From positions 1 through 8,283 of the forward strand of contig PMMB01000088.1 of the NCBI GenBank assembly GCA_003165495.1: 8,283 nt of DNA, given 5' to 3'. This document shows positions 6,627 to 8,283 of the stretch, piece after piece. The position numbers and the translations under genes were made by a program. Source of the DNA: Gammaproteobacteria bacterium (GTDB lineage Bacteria > Pseudomonadota > Gammaproteobacteria > Steroidobacterales > Steroidobacteraceae). A model generated the notes under the pieces. That model saw only the letters and a list, made by a program, of their open reading frames with translations. It was not told where the DNA came from and made no database searches. Position 1 is the stretch's first letter, and each line of letters begins with the position of its first letter.

Positions 6627-8129
6627 ATGATGCCGACTTTCCGCCGCGCCGCTTTGCTGGTTTCCGTTGGATCTATGGTACTGGGAGGCACAATCGTGTC
6701 AGTGGCTGATACCTCATCACCAGATGCCATGCTCGCCCGTGATAAGGCCTTGGAACTCCCGACTGCCTACGTGCCGCCCCCGGGCGATCCGCTGGAGCAT
6801 CATGCCGCGGGCTTCGCTCAAATCATGTGCTCCGCCGTGTTCATTACCGGACTCGACCCGGACTTCGCGGCTGAGAACGTCGGTTACTTCACCGCGCCTT
6901 ACGCCGAACGCGCGAAACTCGGCAAGCCGGTCGTCGATCGCGCAGCGAAAACAGTCAGCGTCGCCGTCCCCGGCGGAGCCGTACGGATCGCCAAGTACTT
7001 CGGCGATCAAGGCTGCGTGACTTTTCCCATTGGAACGACCGCCCTTGGGTTCACGCCGCAGTCGATCAAATCGACGCTCCCCGATCCGGCGACGCGGGCA
7101 TGGCCGACGGGAGATAAAGTCTCGGGCGGCTTCCCATCGGAGCTCAACCTCCACAAGGTCGATCAAGCGTTGAACGCGGCTTTCGCCTCGCCCGCCGGAA
7201 TGACGGCCGCCGTTGTCGTGACGTGGCGAGGTCGCATCATCGCCGAACGGTATGGGAGCGGCATCACCGCGCACACGCAGCTCGAGAGTTGGTCCATGGG
7301 CAAGAGCGTGACGGCCGCACTCATGGGAGTTCTCATCCAGCAGGGCGTATATGATCTATGGCAACCGGCGCCCGTCCCCGAATGGCAATTTTCGGACGAT
7401 CCGCGCGCCAAGATTCGCATCGCGGATCTGTTGCGCATGTCGAGCGGCCTGCGCATCCGCGCGCCGTACGATCCTGACTACGATCCCGCCGGACCGTATC
7501 CGGACCATCTTTATCTGTACACCGGCGGCGTCAATTCCTTTCACTATGCCGCGACGCGCCCCCTGCAATGGCCCCCCAACAGCGTAGGTCGTTATCGAAA
7601 TACCGACCCCGTGCTCGTCAACTATCTGATTCGTCTCGCCGTCGAGCGACGCGGCGAGAACTACGGATCCTTCCCGCAGCACGCACTGTTCGACAAGATA
7701 GGCGTGCGCAGCATGGTGATTGAAACCGATCCCTTCGGTAATCTGCTCACTCAAGGCTACGATCTGGCCTGCGCGCGCGATTGGGCGCGTTTAGGCAATC
7801 TGTACCTGCAGGACGGTGTATGGAATGGGGAACGGATCCTGCCGCAAGGATTCGTCAAGTTCGTGAGTACTCTGGCGCCGGCGTGGGTCGCCGACGGCAG
7901 GCCGATCTATGGCGGTTTCTTTTGGATCAATGGCGACGGCGCTCTTCCCGTGCCCAAGGACACGTACTACATGGCGGGCGCCGGCGGCCAATACACCATG
8001 ATCATTCCTTCGCACGATCTGGTCGTCGTAAGGCTCGGGCATTTCAAGGGTGACGAGGCCGGCAGCAAGGACTTACATAATGCGCTGTCGATGTTGCTCG
8101 AAGCCGTTCCCTCTCACAAGCAACTGTGA
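6627..8129 (+). CDS. Exported serine hydrolase, beta-lactamase / 6-aminohexanoate-dimer hydrolase-like fold
   Basis: This is a penicillin-binding-protein/beta-lactamase-family serine hydrolase of about 500 aa. Catalytic motifs (numbered from ATG 6627): SxxK as Ser223-Met-Gly-Lys226 in ESWSMGKSVT, YxN as Tyr323-Arg-Asn325 in GRYRNTDP, and a third-motif segment GAGGQYTMIIP (451-461) in place of KTG, as often seen in esterase or amide-hydrolase members. Residues 28-165 form an extra N-terminal region that I do not recognise, with two cysteines in CSAVF and DQGCVTF. The frame is open from TTG 6543; ATG 6591, 6615, 6627 and 6630 are all possible starts. 6627 is preferred because it gives a clean signal peptide (FRR, hydrophobic core, cleavage near SVA27); the bases before it are AT-rich and look non-coding. 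Real beta-lactamase activity is not implied. Its location beside nagA is only loosely suggestive of a cell-wall role. Confidence 0.88.
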   Translation: MMPTFRRAALLVSVGSMVLGGTIVSVADTSSPDAMLARDKALELPTAYVPPPGDPLEHHAAGFAQIMCSAVFITGLDPDFAAENVGYFTAPYAERAKLGKPVVDRAAKTVSVAVPGGAVRIAKYFGDQGCVTFPIGTTALGFTPQSIKSTLPDPATRAWPTGDKVSGGFPSELNLHKVDQALNAAFASPAGMTAAVVVTWRGRIIAERYGSGITAHTQLESWSMGKSVTAALMGVLIQQGVYDLWQPAPVPEWQFSDDPRAKIRIADLLRMSSGLRIRAPYDPDYDPAGPYPDHLYLYTGGVNSFHYAATRPLQWPPNSVGRYRNTDPVLVNYLIRLAVERRGENYGSFPQHALFDKIGVRSMVIETDPFGNLLTQGYDLACARDWARLGNLYLQDGVWNGERILPQGFVKFVSTLAPAWVADGRPIYGGFFWINGDGALPVPKDTYYMAGAGGQYTMIIPSHDLVVVRLGHFKGDEAGSKDLHNALSMLLEAVPSHKQL

Positions 8130-8193
8130 GAAAGGTCCTACGGGGTCACACGCTTCCAACCGACTGCTTCGCTCTCTGCGAACAAAAACAATG

Positions 8194-8214
8194 ACGGTAA
8201 GTCGCAACTACCGT
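8194..8214. repeat. Inverted repeat ACGGTA-n9-TACCGT
   Basis: Perfect 6-bp arms (8194-8199 and 8209-8214) flank a 9-nt loop in the 107-nt gap between the serine hydrolase and the next gene, 22 nt before that gene's ATG. It could be an operator half-site pair or a small hairpin. Only three T follow it, so it is a poor intrinsic terminator. A 6-bp match can arise by chance. Confidence 0.35.
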
Positions 8215-8223
8215 TTGACGTGC

Positions 8224-8230
8224 AAGGAGA
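8224..8230 (+). promoter_or_regulatory. Strong ribosome binding site for the last, truncated gene
   Basis: AAGGAGA lies 6 nt before ATG 8237, the closest match to the Shine-Dalgarno consensus in the window. It is the main support that the short frame at the window edge is a real gene, and it suggests efficient translation. Confidence 0.75.
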
Positions 8231-8236
8231 TCTGGA

Positions 8237-8283
8237 ATGAGTGCCGCGCTCCAAGAGCTATTCGACGGAGTCGACGATTTGAT
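8237..8283 (+). CDS. Start of an unidentified protein, cut by the window end
   Basis: Only 15 complete codons are visible: MSAALQELFDGVDDL. The near-consensus ribosome binding site before the ATG supports it as a true start. The peptide is acidic and looks helical, with no signal peptide at the very start. This is too short to name a family. It follows the serine hydrolase on the same strand after 107 nt, so it may be a separate transcription unit. Confidence 0.65.
   Translation, partial: MSAALQELFDGVDDL

Noticed and set aside
7200..8129. Reading the serine hydrolase as a beta-lactam resistance gene
   Set aside because: The SxxK and YxN motifs are shared by esterases, peptidases and amide hydrolases of this fold, and the third motif is not KTG, so resistance cannot be claimed.

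Overview
The window comes from a GC-rich Gram-negative bacterium. Sample counts are 43 G+C of 60 at 541-600 in hutH, 30 of 60 at 2881-2940, and 18 of 60 at 6481-6540. The genes suggest a proteobacterium, perhaps a gammaproteobacterium near Xanthomonadales/Steroidobacterales. That placement is an inference from gene content and protein flavour, not from a marker gene. The window is densely coded: eight genes, two of them cut by the window edges. No gap without a gene exceeds 300 bases; the longest is about 170 nt (6459-6626). I saw no tRNA, rRNA, CRISPR array, insertion sequence or integrase.

Left block (1-3750, plus strand): the end of hutU (urocanase), then hutH (histidine ammonia-lyase), hutG (N-formylglutamate deformylase) and a membrane acyltransferase of the acyltransferase-3 family. 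Each junction is a 1-4 nt stop/start overlap (TAGTG, TAATG, TTGA), so the four genes look translationally coupled. HutH makes urocanate, HutU makes imidazolonepropionate, and HutG releases formate and glutamate at the end of the five-step (formylglutamate) route. The intermediate enzymes HutI and HutF are not in the window. The acyltransferase has no obvious part in histidine breakdown.

Middle block (3845-5322, plus strand): after a 94-nt gap with a good ribosome binding site come a secreted alpha/beta-hydrolase and, overlapping it by ATGA, a small secreted protein. The small protein is made of two tandem copies of a domain resembling the HdeA/HdeB acid-stress periplasmic chaperones. This is the most interesting object in the window.

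Right block (5319-8283): nagA (N-acetylglucosamine-6-phosphate deacetylase, minus strand) converges on the HdeA-like gene, and both TAG stops share one CTAG palindrome. A very AT-rich divergent promoter region separates nagA from an exported beta-lactamase-fold serine hydrolase on the plus strand. The first 15 codons of a further gene, with a near-consensus ribosome binding site, end the window.

Overall this is mostly recognisable metabolism and envelope functions. I found no convincing evidence of a wholly new multi-gene system. The duplicated HdeA-like protein with its coupled hydrolase, and the acyltransferase joined to the hut operon, are the points worth following.
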